Below, piece by piece: positions 16,899-25,930 of a DNA stretch of 64,000 nt (its first letter is position 1; each line of letters starts with the position of its first letter). Source of the DNA: Marivita sp051251565 (GTDB lineage: Bacteria > Pseudomonadota > Alphaproteobacteria > Rhodobacterales > Rhodobacteraceae); contig NZ_JBPOFB010000004.1 of NCBI RefSeq assembly GCF_051251565.1, positions 248,001 to 312,000 of the forward strand, read 5' to 3'. Below the pieces are notes generated by a model. That model was not told the origin of the DNA. It did no database searches and saw nothing but the letters and a program-made list of their open reading frames with translations. The translations under genes were made by a program, and so were the position numbers.

Positions 16899-19232
16899 AT
16901 GGCGGTAGCCGGGCTGCGCGGCACATCAAGGCGGGGGTTGGCTGTGGCCACCTGGGCACGCTCGTTGAATTGGACCCGGCTTAGCCGGATGCGTCGGCAA
17001 AGACGCTATCAGAACGCTATGACCCTTGGTCTGGTGCTTCTTGGGCCGTTCCTCGCCGTTGCCACGATCCTTGTTCTGGGGCCTCTCGATACCGGGACGG
17101 GGGCGCAGTTCAATTTGCGACTCGTTCTGTTGGCCGACTTGATTTACGTTCTGCTGCTGGCGGCACTGGTGCTGCGCCGGGTCGCCAATCTTATTGCTGC
17201 GCGGCGGGCAAAATCTGCCGGATCGCGGCTTCACCTCAGGCTTACCGGGGCATTCGCGCTGATGGCGCTGTTGCCGACGATCACGGTGGCGGTGTTTGCG
17301 GTGCTCACCATCAATATCGGTCTGGAAACCTGGTTCTCTGAGCGGGTGCGCAACGTTGTGGGCGCGTCCCTTTCTGCCGCGGAAGCCTACGAACAAGAAC
17401 ACCGCGAAGGACTGACGCAAGATGCCCAGGCGCTTGCGGCGTTTCTGGACGCCAACCGGCGCGCCACCTTCATCATGGATGACGGCGAATTGCGTCAGGC
17501 ACTTAGCCAAGGTCAGGCGCAGATCCAGCGCGGCCTGCGCGAGGCTTATGTGATTGATGGCGCCGGGGAAATTCGGGCCCGCGGTGAAGGGTCTTACCTG
17601 TTTGACTACGAACGCCCGACTGCGGACGTGTTCTCTGAGGCTACCGAGATCGGCATCGCCCTTGTGCAGGACTGGGACAACAACGAACTGCGCGCGATGA
17701 TCCCGCTGCGCGCCTTTGCCGACAGATATCTGTTTATCACCCGCGATGTGGATGGCCAAATCCTCAACCTGCTGGATGACACACAAGAAACCGCGCGATT
17801 CTATCAGCAACAGGAAAACGACCGGGGCCGCGTGCTGTTCGATTTCGCGCTGCTGTATCTGGGGTTCGCGTTCCTGCTCATTCTCGCGGCGATCTGGCTG
17901 GGCCTGTGGTTCGCCGAACGGCTCAGTCGTCCTGTGGGGCGTCTGACGGGCGCTGCCCAACGGGTTGGGTCCGGGGATCTGGATGTGAAGGTGGTCGAAG
18001 AAGACGGCGATGACGAAATCGCCATGCTGGGCCGTTATTTTAACCAAATGACCCGCCAATTGAAGGGACAGCGCGAAACCTTGCTCGACAACACCCGCCA
18101 GATTGAACGGCGCCAGCGGTTGTTTGATTCCGTGCTCACCTCGGTCACCTCTGGCGTTGTGGGGCTGGACGCAGATGGCCGTGTGACCTTTGTGAACCGA
18201 TCTGCGGAACGGCTGCTGGCGTGGCACGAAAACCAGCGCAGCGTTGAGATCGTGATGGCCGTGCCGGAGTTTGGGCCTTTGTTTCAACGGCTGCGCGAAC
18301 AGGGGGGTGAGACGGCACAAGAAGAAATCAAGGTAAGCCGCGAAAGTCGTTTGGAAAACCTACTGGTACGTCTGTCCACCCGGCGCCGCGAAGACGGTGG
18401 GCTTGAGGGTTATGTGATTGCCTTTGACGATGTGACCGACCTTGTCAGTGCACAGCGGATGGCGGCGTGGGGCGATGTTGCGCGGCGTATCGCGCATGAG
18501 ATCAAGAACCCCCTGACCCCGATCCAATTGTCCGCCGAGCGTATCCGCCGCAAGTTTCACCGCCAGCTTGGCGCGGAAGATGCCGAAAGCCTTGAGCAGT
18601 TGACCGAAGTGATTGTTCGCCAAACCAATGACTTGCGGCGCATCGTTGATGAGTTTTCCAAATTTGCCCGCATGCCCGAACCGGACCGCCGGGCCGAAGA
18701 CGTGGTGGATATCCTGCGCAGTGCGATCCTGTTGCAGGAGGCAGGCCAACCCGAGGTCCAGTTTGACGTGGCTATGCCCGCCGCCGGTATCCCCGCCGAA
18801 GTGGATGCGACGATGATCGGTCAGGCGTTCACAAATTTAATTAAGAACGCGGGAGAAGCAATTGAAAGCTATGTAGAAACATCTCCCGAAAGGCCCGTTG
18901 TGCCACAAATCCGCATTGCCTGTCAGGCGCAGGGTGACATGGCAGAGATACGAATCTCGGACAATGGCATCGGCCTGCCTGAAGACCCGTCGCGCCTGTT
19001 CGAGCCATATGTGACGACACGCGAGAAGGGCACGGGCCTTGGCCTGCCGATTGTGAAGAAAATCATAGAAGAACATGGCGGCACGCTCGCGTTGGAACAG
19101 GCCGAGCCGTTTGACGACACGGGCCGGCGCGGGGCGATGGCGGTCATTCGACTGCCGGTGCTGGGTGCCGCTGACACAACACGATCCCCTGAGGCCAACA
19201 CAGTGTTGGCCGATGCGGGCCACGAAACATGA
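16899..19232 (+). CDS. ntrY: Sensor histidine kinase NtrY
   Basis: The 777-residue transmembrane kinase has helices near residues 45-65, 75-95 and 110-135, a periplasmic or sensor region, another helix near 310-330, HAMP (about 335-390), PAS (about 400-510), and the kinase core with RIAHEIKNPLTPIQLSAERI as H-box, NLIKNAGEAIE as N-box and GTGLGLPIVKKI as G-box. NtrY works with NtrX in nitrogen, redox and envelope regulation in alphaproteobacteria. It begins 54 nt after ntrC and ends 26 nt before ntrX. Confidence 0.94.
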   Translation: MAVAGLRGTSRRGLAVATWARSLNWTRLSRMRRQRRYQNAMTLGLVLLGPFLAVATILVLGPLDTGTGAQFNLRLVLLADLIYVLLLAALVLRRVANLIAARRAKSAGSRLHLRLTGAFALMALLPTITVAVFAVLTINIGLETWFSERVRNVVGASLSAAEAYEQEHREGLTQDAQALAAFLDANRRATFIMDDGELRQALSQGQAQIQRGLREAYVIDGAGEIRARGEGSYLFDYERPTADVFSEATEIGIALVQDWDNNELRAMIPLRAFADRYLFITRDVDGQILNLLDDTQETARFYQQQENDRGRVLFDFALLYLGFAFLLILAAIWLGLWFAERLSRPVGRLTGAAQRVGSGDLDVKVVEEDGDDEIAMLGRYFNQMTRQLKGQRETLLDNTRQIERRQRLFDSVLTSVTSGVVGLDADGRVTFVNRSAERLLAWHENQRSVEIVMAVPEFGPLFQRLREQGGETAQEEIKVSRESRLENLLVRLSTRRREDGGLEGYVIAFDDVTDLVSAQRMAAWGDVARRIAHEIKNPLTPIQLSAERIRRKFHRQLGAEDAESLEQLTEVIVRQTNDLRRIVDEFSKFARMPEPDRRAEDVVDILRSAILLQEAGQPEVQFDVAMPAAGIPAEVDATMIGQAFTNLIKNAGEAIESYVETSPERPVVPQIRIACQAQGDMAEIRISDNGIGLPEDPSRLFEPYVTTREKGTGLGLPIVKKIIEEHGGTLALEQAEPFDDTGRRGAMAVIRLPVLGAADTTRSPEANTVLADAGHET

Positions 19233-19258
19233 CGATCCATTGACTTGAGGGTGCGATA

Positions 19259-20674
19259 ATGAGCGATATTCTGATTGTAGACGATGAGCGCGATATCCGG
19301 GAACTGATCGGCGATATCCTGAAGGACGAAGGGTACACGACCCGGCTTGCGGGCAATTCGACCGAGGCGATGGCCGAGGTCAACGCGGAAGAGCCGTCGC
19401 TGCTGATCCTCGATATCTGGCTCAAAGACAGCAAGATGGATGGGATCGACATTCTCAAGACCGTCAAGCGCGACAACCCGGATGTGCCGGTGGTGATCAT
19501 CTCGGGACATGGGAATGTCGAAATCGCGGTCGCTGCGATCAAGCAGGGCGCGTATGATTTTATCGAAAAGCCGTTCAATATTGATCAGTTGCTGGTCGTC
19601 ATTCGCCGCGCCATGGAAACCAGCCGCCTGCGCCGCGAGAACAACAAGCTCAAGCGCCGTGAAACGGATGTGGCGCAGATGGTCGGCGAATGCGCGGCCT
19701 ATCGCGGGCTGGTGTCGAACCTCGACAAGGTGACCAAATCGAACGGACGGGTTTTGCTGTCCGGGCCTGCGGGCAGTGGCAAGGAAGTGGCGGCGCGGTA
19801 CATCCATGCCCATTCCAACCGCGCCAGCGCGCCGTTTGTCACCGTGAACTGTGCGGGTGTTGCGCCAGAGACGATGGAAGAGGTGCTGTTTGGCCGCGAA
19901 ACACCCGAGAGGGGCGTGGAGCCAGGGTTGCTCGAACAGGCGCATGGGGGCGTGATCTATTTTGACGAGGTCGCGGACATGCCGCTTGGCACCCAGTCCA
20001 AGATTCTGCGCGTGCTGGTGGACCAGCAGTTTCAGCGCGTTGGCGGGGCCGACAAGGTGCGGGTTGACCTGCGGGTGATCTCAAGCACCAACCGCGACCT
20101 ACAGACCGAGATCGCAGCGGGGAAGTTCCGCGAGGAACTGTATCACCGGCTCAACGTGGTGCCGATCAGCGTGCCGAGCCTTGAGGATCGGCCCGAGGAC
20201 ATCCCGATGCTGGCGGGACATTTCATCGACCTGTTCAACCAGACGCAGGGCCTGCCCAAGCGCGGTCTGAGCAGCGACGCGGTGGCGCTGTTGCAGACGA
20301 TGATCTGGCCGGGCAACGTGCGGCAGCTCAAGAACCTGATCGAACGGGTGCTGATCCTTGGCGAGGGCACGGGCGACATCGCGGCGCGCGAACTGCCCCA
20401 AGACACCAGCCCCGCCGAGGACGAAGAGGGCCGGGTGGTGCTGTCGGGCACGCTCGCCACGATGCCGCTGCGCGAGGCACGCGAGGCGTTCGAGCGGGAA
20501 TACCTGCTGACCCAGATCAACCGCTTTGGCGGCAATATCAGTCGCACGGCGAGTTTCGTCGGCATGGAACGCAGCGCCCTGCACCGCAAGCTCAAGTCGC
20601 TGGGGGTGGTCACCAGCTCCAAGGCGGGCGGCCGGGTGGCGTATCTTGAGGACGAGATCGAAGAGGCCTCGTGA
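19259..20674 (+). CDS. ntrX: Response regulator NtrX
   Basis: The 471-residue regulator has a receiver domain (phospho-acceptor Asp52), an AAA+ domain with SGPAGSGKEVAARYIH as Walker A and VIYFDEVADMP as Walker B, and a C-terminal Fis-like helix-turn-helix (GNISRTASFVGMERSALHRKLKSLG). The sigma-54 GAFTGA loop is not present; the region reads LFGRETPERGVEPGLLEQAHGG. This suggests sigma-54-independent action, as for the NtrC encoded upstream. The gene ends at a large palindrome. Confidence 0.93.
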   Translation: MSDILIVDDERDIRELIGDILKDEGYTTRLAGNSTEAMAEVNAEEPSLLILDIWLKDSKMDGIDILKTVKRDNPDVPVVIISGHGNVEIAVAAIKQGAYDFIEKPFNIDQLLVVIRRAMETSRLRRENNKLKRRETDVAQMVGECAAYRGLVSNLDKVTKSNGRVLLSGPAGSGKEVAARYIHAHSNRASAPFVTVNCAGVAPETMEEVLFGRETPERGVEPGLLEQAHGGVIYFDEVADMPLGTQSKILRVLVDQQFQRVGGADKVRVDLRVISSTNRDLQTEIAAGKFREELYHRLNVVPISVPSLEDRPEDIPMLAGHFIDLFNQTQGLPKRGLSSDAVALLQTMIWPGNVRQLKNLIERVLILGEGTGDIAARELPQDTSPAEDEEGRVVLSGTLATMPLREAREAFEREYLLTQINRFGGNISRTASFVGMERSALHRKLKSLGVVTSSKAGGRVAYLEDEIEEAS

Positions 20675-20679
20675 GCCGG

Positions 20680-20737
20680 TAGGTCCGTTTCGGTCCTTTT
20701 GTTTCGCGTGCGAAACATTGGGTCCGAAGTGGACCTA
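20680..20737. repeat. 58-nt near-perfect palindrome, probable bidirectional terminator
   Basis: The palindrome is exactly centred between 20708 and 20709. Outer arms at 20680-20696 and 20721-20737 (TAGGTCC... / ...GGACCTA) match in about 14 of 17 positions, and the core GTTTCGC-GT-GCGAAAC (20701-20716) is perfect apart from its two central bases. It starts 5 nt after the ntrX stop and ends at the base before the ligase stop, so it can terminate both convergent genes. Its length exceeds that of ordinary terminators. It also marks the left edge of the AT-rich insertion. Confidence 0.7.
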
Positions 20738-22225
20738 TTAAGGGTTTGATTTCATGCGCGCCCATTTCTTTTCAAAGACCTTGGCGAACGCATTTAATGT
20801 CAGTTTTCCTTGCTCATTGATTGGCATTCGCTCAATGAATTCAATATCATATAAGGCATATTTGCCGATTTCTTTATGAACCTTTTGAAGCAAGTCCTTG
20901 GCTAGAAGTCCGACACTTGGGTCTGCGATGACGAGTGCGAAAGGAAGATCCTGCACCAATTTATGTGGCAGTGCTCTCACTGCGACGTCAATAACCCCCG
21001 GAACCTCCCTCAGGCAGCCTTCAATCTCAGCAGGATACAAGTTTACTCCGCTGACAATCATCATGTTGTCAGCCCGCCCAAGGTGGACCAATTGTCCATC
21101 TGGCATAAAGTACCCGACGTCGCCCGGATAATACCACCCGTCACGAAACGCTTTGCGCGTTGTTTCTGGATCTCCATGATATCCATCAATTAAGCCGCTT
21201 GTTTTGATGCGCATTAATCCTGGCTTTGAAGTCGGAATGGGGCTTCCATCGACTGCGACAATTTCCACACGGGAATCATGGAATAAATGCCCAATGCTCT
21301 TCGGATTTTTTGTTACATCTTTTGGATGCGAAATCGTTACCAAACCACATTCGTTTGCGCCGTAATAGATGTTAACGTTCTTTGTTATCTTATCTCTGAT
21401 GCGTTCTCTAAGATCTGGGGAGATCGTGGCGGACCCAAGGTATAGCGCTTCTAGCTTCGAGAAAATGGGCTCATCCACATCACCAATTTTTTCAAGAATA
21501 CGCTCCATATGATACGGCGTGGCATATAAGATATGAAGCTTCTCCGCTTCTATAGTGCTTTGCAGATCAGAAAATGTCATATTTGAGATATAACTGGAGC
21601 CGCCTGCGAACAGGTTGGCAAATGCGGTACGCTTTCCGAGAAAGAAATTGATAGAGATCATTGAATGGACATTTGTACCATGCTTTAAACCAAAACTTTC
21701 TTTCCAAGAACCCGTATGACGCATTTCAAGACTATGTGAAATGGGAATTATTTTGGGCTGACCTGTGGAACCTGAGCTATTCGCAAAGATCCAAGGATGC
21801 TTTTCAGGAACATCAATCGGGAATAATACGTCTTTTGACTGCGTTGTCTGGATCGCCGAGAGCTTTATGTCTATTGTTCCGGCTGGTGCGTCGTGTGATT
21901 TGTATTCATTGCAAGAGAGCGTTTTTGTGCAGCCGGTCAGGCGAAAGATATGGTCTCGTTGAGCGTCTGCTGTGGAGCGTGGTACACTTACAACAGTGCC
22001 ACCCATATGGGCGATGGCTAAGGTTGCAACCCAATGATTCAAAGCATCATTGATTTGCACCCCTACAATATCGCCAAACCTCACACCTTCATTTTCCAAA
22101 CCGGCAGAAAGGTTGGCTACTCGAGCCCCCAATTCCGCGTAAGTCAAATCGCCCGATGTGGAAAATATTGCAGGCGCGTCCGGGCGTTGCTTGATGTGTT
22201 TTACTAAGTAGTCGCAGATGTTCAT
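20738..22225 (-). CDS. AMP-forming acyl/aryl ligase (ANL superfamily), probably acquired
   Basis: The 495-residue enzyme has the class I adenylate-forming motifs: NSSGSTGQPK (149-158, phosphate loop), YYGANECG, YYPGDVGY, GRADNMMIVSGVNLYPAEIE and the C-terminal catalytic Lys474 in NEQGKL. It activates a carboxylic acid as acyl-AMP, then probably forms a thioester with CoA or a carrier protein. The substrate cannot be named. The gene is clearly more AT-rich than its neighbours, with many AAA, ATT and TTT codons, and lies against the flow of ntrX and trkA, which are usually close together in relatives. No carrier protein or partner gene is beside it. Confidence 0.85.
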   Translation of the reverse strand: MNICDYLVKHIKQRPDAPAIFSTSGDLTYAELGARVANLSAGLENEGVRFGDIVGVQINDALNHWVATLAIAHMGGTVVSVPRSTADAQRDHIFRLTGCTKTLSCNEYKSHDAPAGTIDIKLSAIQTTQSKDVLFPIDVPEKHPWIFANSSGSTGQPKIIPISHSLEMRHTGSWKESFGLKHGTNVHSMISINFFLGKRTAFANLFAGGSSYISNMTFSDLQSTIEAEKLHILYATPYHMERILEKIGDVDEPIFSKLEALYLGSATISPDLRERIRDKITKNVNIYYGANECGLVTISHPKDVTKNPKSIGHLFHDSRVEIVAVDGSPIPTSKPGLMRIKTSGLIDGYHGDPETTRKAFRDGWYYPGDVGYFMPDGQLVHLGRADNMMIVSGVNLYPAEIEGCLREVPGVIDVAVRALPHKLVQDLPFALVIADPSVGLLAKDLLQKVHKEIGKYALYDIEFIERMPINEQGKLTLNAFAKVFEKKWARMKSNP

Positions 22226-22673
22226 GTTTACTTTCTTTTCGATGTCGGTGTTCGTCAGAGCTTAAATAGTCGTAGTTCGAATTAGATCGGATGGCTCTGT
22301 CAAAGATTATTTCGGGAAAATTGATTTCATAATTTTCTATTGGGATTGTGGTGTACGAGTGGATTAAGCTTTTGCATTATCAGAGTTTACAAGTAGTTTG
22401 TGATACGCGGATGGTCGGTGTACTCGACGCAAAGCTACAGGCTTTTGTTGATCCTTAACCTTTTGTCTTTGGTGCGCTGCGGCAAGCATAAGATAGGGCG
22501 CTCAGCAAAGGGGGTCTTTTTCGCGTGCCTCTTGGGCGTGCTGTGTGTGTGAATACGAACCCTACGGAACGGTGTGGGCGCGGCGCCAGTACCCTCCCCA
22601 ATTGACCCCGCCCCAACGCTCTGCCACACAGAAGCCTGCGCCATAGCCAAGGGGCCCGTCCGCGGGCGAAGTC
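22226..22673. other. 448-nt intergenic region, AT-rich left part, no gene seen
   Basis: From 22226 to about 22440 the sequence remains AT-rich like the ligase gene, and stop codons interrupt all frames. From about 22480 it returns to the GC-rich composition of trkA. The change gives an approximate right edge for the acquired segment. No terminal inverted repeats, integrase, tRNA or RNA gene could be recognised. The region must hold the divergent promoters of the ligase gene and trkA. Confidence 0.5.
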
Positions 22674-24050
22674 ATGAAAGTCATTATTTGCGGGGCGGGT
22701 CAGGTTGGTTGGCAGATTGCGCGGCATCTGTCCGGAGAGCGCAACGACGTTACGGTCGTGGACAACAACCCCGAGCTGGTGCGCCGTGCGACGGACAGTC
22801 TTGATGTGCAGGGGATCGCGGGGTTCGCGTCCTACCCGGATGTGCTTGAACAGGCGGGGGCGCGGGATGCCGATATGATCATCGCGGCGACGTATTCGGA
22901 CGAGGTCAACATGGTGACCTGTCAGGTCGCGCACTCGGTGTTTGAGGTGCCACGCAAGATCGCGCGGTTGCGCTCGAAATCCTATCTGACGGCGATCTAT
23001 TCTGATCTCTACCGGCGCGATCACATGCCCATCGACGTCGTGATCAGCCCCGAGATGGAGGTGGCCGAAGCCGCGTTGCAGCGGCTCAATGCGCCTGCGG
23101 CTTTTGACACCGAGACCTTTCTGGACGGCGATGCGGCGCTGATGGGGCTGACCATTGATGCCGATTGCCCGATCATCAACACGCCTCTCAAGCAGCTGAC
23201 CGATCTGTTCTCGACGCTGCGGACCATCGTTGTGGGCATCCGCCGCGACGGCACGCTGTTTGCGCCGGAAGCGGGGGATCAGCTGTTTGCGGGGGATGCG
23301 TGCTATGTGATGTCCCACAAAGAGGATGTGCGCCGCACGCTTGAGATTTTCGGCAAGACCCATCGCAAGCAGGAACGGGTGGTGATCATCGGCGGTGGCA
23401 ATGTCGGGTTGATGGTGGCCAAGCACCTGGAAGAGCGTGCCGACCGGGTGCGGGTCAAGGTGATCGAACGCAACCGCAAGATCGCAGAACGCGCCGCCGA
23501 GGCGCTGGAGCGAACGATTGTTCTGAATGGTGACGGTCTCGATGTGGCACTGTTGGCCGAGGCCAATATCGAACGGGCTGATGCGGTGTTGTGCGTGACG
23601 GATGACGACAAGACCAACATGCTGGCCGCCGTGCGGGCCAAGTCCGAAGGCTGCCGGATGGCGATTGCGCTGATCAACGATCCGACGCTTGAGCCGCTGA
23701 TGAAGCCATTGGGCATTGACGCCTATATCAACCCGCGCTCGGTCACGGTGAGTTCGATCCTGCGGCATTTCCGGCATGGTCGGGTTCGGTCGGTTTATTC
23801 CATCGGCGATGCCGAGGCCGAGGTGATCGAAGCCGAAGTGCTGTCCACCTCTCCGATGGCGGGGCAAAAGCTGCGCGATATCGACTTCCCGGAAGGGGTG
23901 CTTGTCGGGGCGGTGCGCAAGGCGGGCAAAGTGGTGCGCCCGACCGGCGCATTGGTGGTGGAAGAGGGCGATCAGGTGGTTCTGTTCGCGCTGGCCAAGG
24001 ACGTGTCGGAGGTCGAACGCCTGCTTCAGGTGTCGATCGACTTCTTCTGA
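22674..24050 (+). CDS. trkA: Trk potassium uptake regulator TrkA
   Basis: TrkA is the cytosolic NAD-binding subunit that gates the TrkH potassium channel. The 458 residues form two tandem RCK units, each with a Rossmann fold (ICGAGQVG at residues 4-11, IIGGGNVG near 240) and a C-terminal RCK_C domain. It lies 3 nt upstream of trkH. Confidence 0.95.
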   Translation: MKVIICGAGQVGWQIARHLSGERNDVTVVDNNPELVRRATDSLDVQGIAGFASYPDVLEQAGARDADMIIAATYSDEVNMVTCQVAHSVFEVPRKIARLRSKSYLTAIYSDLYRRDHMPIDVVISPEMEVAEAALQRLNAPAAFDTETFLDGDAALMGLTIDADCPIINTPLKQLTDLFSTLRTIVVGIRRDGTLFAPEAGDQLFAGDACYVMSHKEDVRRTLEIFGKTHRKQERVVIIGGGNVGLMVAKHLEERADRVRVKVIERNRKIAERAAEALERTIVLNGDGLDVALLAEANIERADAVLCVTDDDKTNMLAAVRAKSEGCRMAIALINDPTLEPLMKPLGIDAYINPRSVTVSSILRHFRHGRVRSVYSIGDAEAEVIEAEVLSTSPMAGQKLRDIDFPEGVLVGAVRKAGKVVRPTGALVVEEGDQVVLFALAKDVSEVERLLQVSIDFF

Positions 24051-24053
24051 TCC

Positions 24054-25568
24054 ATGGCGCTGCTGTACCGCCTGCCTTTGTTGTTGCTTCTGACGGGACT
24101 TGCGTCGGTGTCGATGATCGTCCCGGCGGTTGTGGCGCTGTGGGTCGAGGCGTTTCAGGACGCGCGGTCGTTCTTCTACTCGGGTTTGGTCGGGGTGATC
24201 CTGTGCACGCTGATCGCGTTTGCACTGGCCAACCGGCCGCACAACCGCAATGCCATTCGTCAATTGCTGGCGCTGTTGGCGGGGTTCGTGATCCTGCCCG
24301 CTATCCTTGCGGTGCCGTTTTACGAGTCGGTTCAGACCACAACATTCCTGAACGCGTATCTAGAGATGGTGTCGGCGCTGACCACAACGGGTTTGCCGCT
24401 GTTCGCGCCCGAACGCCTGTCCATGGCCGAGCATCTGTGGCGGGCGCAGGTCGCGTGGATGGGCGGATTGCTCATGTGGGTGGCGGCGGCGGCGATTCTT
24501 GCGCCCTTGAACCTTGGCGGATTCGAGGTGACGTCTCTGGGAGAGCCGGGACAGGATGTGGTTGTGGGGGCTGCCCGCCGCGACACGGCCAACCCGGCCA
24601 GCCGTCTGGCCCGCAGTGCCACGGTGCTGGTGCCAGCCTATCTGTTGCTGACGCTGGCGCTTTGGGTGTTGTTGCTGGTGGTTGGGGACACGCCGTTTGT
24701 GGCGCTCACCCATGCGATGAGCGTGATGTCCACATCGGGCATTTCGCCGGTGGGTGGCCCGTCCGGTGCCAGCAGTGGCATTGCCGGTGAGGCGATCATG
24801 GCGGTGTTCTTGCTGTTCGCGCTGTCACGGGTCACGTTTTCACAAGACACCAGCCATTCGCAAAAGGCTGGGTTGTTCTATGATCCCGAGTTCCGGCTTG
24901 GTTTGGCCATCGTGCTGGCAGTGCCGACGCTGCTGTTGCTGCGCCATTTCGTGGCGGCGTTGGATGTGGGGGATCAGAATAATTTTGTCGCTGCACTGCG
25001 TGCCTTTTGGGGGGCGGCGTTCACGGTGCTGTCGTTCCTCACAACCCATGGGTTCTCCAGCGTGGACTGGGCAGATGCGCAGGCGTGGTCCGGTCTTCAG
25101 ACGCCGGGCCTGATCCTGATGGGGCTGGCGCTGATCGGGGGCGGGGTCGCCACCACTGCCGGAGGGGTCAAGCTGCTGCGCGTGGTGGCACTGACCATGA
25201 ACGGCATGCGCGAGGTGGACCGGCTGGTGCACCCGTCATCGGTGGGGCGCTCGGGCCTTGTGTCGCGGCGCACGCGGCGGGAAGGGGCGTTTATCGCATG
25301 GGTCTTTTTCATGATCTTTGCCATCACGCTGGCCGCCACCACGGTTGCCTTTGCCGCGTTTGGCATCCCGTTTGAACAGTCGCTGGTGCTGGCTGTTGCC
25401 AGCCTGACGAATTGTGGGCCGTTGGTCGACATGGTGCAGGCAGGACGTTTGACCTTGATCGAGCTTGGTCCCGGACCCAAGCTGATTGCAGCGATTGCGA
25501 TGGTCATGGGGCGGTTGGAAATGCTGGCACTTGTGGTTATTTTGACACCAGATCTCTGGCGCGATTGA
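24054..25568 (+). CDS. trkH: Trk potassium uptake protein TrkH
   Basis: The 504-residue inner-membrane protein is the potassium-translocating subunit. Its repeated pore loops are recognisable as SALTTTGLPLF, SVMSTSGISPVGG, LTTHGFSSVDW and SLTNCGPLVD, each with the filter Gly. The segment GGGVATTAGGVKLLR in the C-terminal half is typical of the family. It is co-transcribed with trkA. Confidence 0.94.
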   Translation: MALLYRLPLLLLLTGLASVSMIVPAVVALWVEAFQDARSFFYSGLVGVILCTLIAFALANRPHNRNAIRQLLALLAGFVILPAILAVPFYESVQTTTFLNAYLEMVSALTTTGLPLFAPERLSMAEHLWRAQVAWMGGLLMWVAAAAILAPLNLGGFEVTSLGEPGQDVVVGAARRDTANPASRLARSATVLVPAYLLLTLALWVLLLVVGDTPFVALTHAMSVMSTSGISPVGGPSGASSGIAGEAIMAVFLLFALSRVTFSQDTSHSQKAGLFYDPEFRLGLAIVLAVPTLLLLRHFVAALDVGDQNNFVAALRAFWGAAFTVLSFLTTHGFSSVDWADAQAWSGLQTPGLILMGLALIGGGVATTAGGVKLLRVVALTMNGMREVDRLVHPSSVGRSGLVSRRTRREGAFIAWVFFMIFAITLAATTVAFAAFGIPFEQSLVLAVASLTNCGPLVDMVQAGRLTLIELGPGPKLIAAIAMVMGRLEMLALVVILTPDLWRD

Positions 25569-25690
25569 GCCATCATCGCACAGATGAGGAAATTCCTTGT
25601 TTTTCCACTGGAATTTACGTGAGTGCCAAGACATAGTGGCCGCAAACCACGACCGTCGGCGCGACAAAAGCAAGAACAAAGGCTAATTTT

Positions 25691-25930
25691 ATGGCATCGG
25701 ACAAGCAGAACCTTCAGGACGCGTTTCTTAACCACGTCCGCAAGACCAAGGTGCCCGTGACAGTCTTTCTGATCAATGGCGTCAAATTGCAGGGCGTGAT
25801 TACGTGGTTCGATAATTTTTGCGTGCTGCTGCGTCGTGATGGACAATCCCAGCTGGTCTATAAGCATGCGATTTCAACCATCATGCCAGCACAGCCCATC
25901 AACCTGTATGATGGCGAAGGCGAAAATTGA
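25691..25930 (+). CDS. hfq: RNA chaperone Hfq
   Basis: The 79-residue Sm-like protein binds small RNAs and mRNAs as a hexamer. The QNLQDAFLNHVRK helix, the Sm1 motif VTVFLINGVKLQGVI, and the Sm2 motif LVYKHAISTI are intact. It overlaps the hflX start by 4 nt, the classical hfq-hflX pairing. Confidence 0.97.
   Translation: MASDKQNLQDAFLNHVRKTKVPVTVFLINGVKLQGVITWFDNFCVLLRRDGQSQLVYKHAISTIMPAQPINLYDGEGEN

Noticed and set aside
16926..18320. 464-codon open frame antisense to ntrY
   Set aside because: It is a shadow of the ntrY codon pattern; the product is low in hydrophobic structure and resembles nothing.
22455..24263. 602-codon open frame antisense to trkA
   Set aside because: It mirrors the coding frame of trkA in GC-rich DNA, lacks a ribosome-binding site and encodes a His/Arg-rich sequence with no domain. 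trkA itself is unambiguous.
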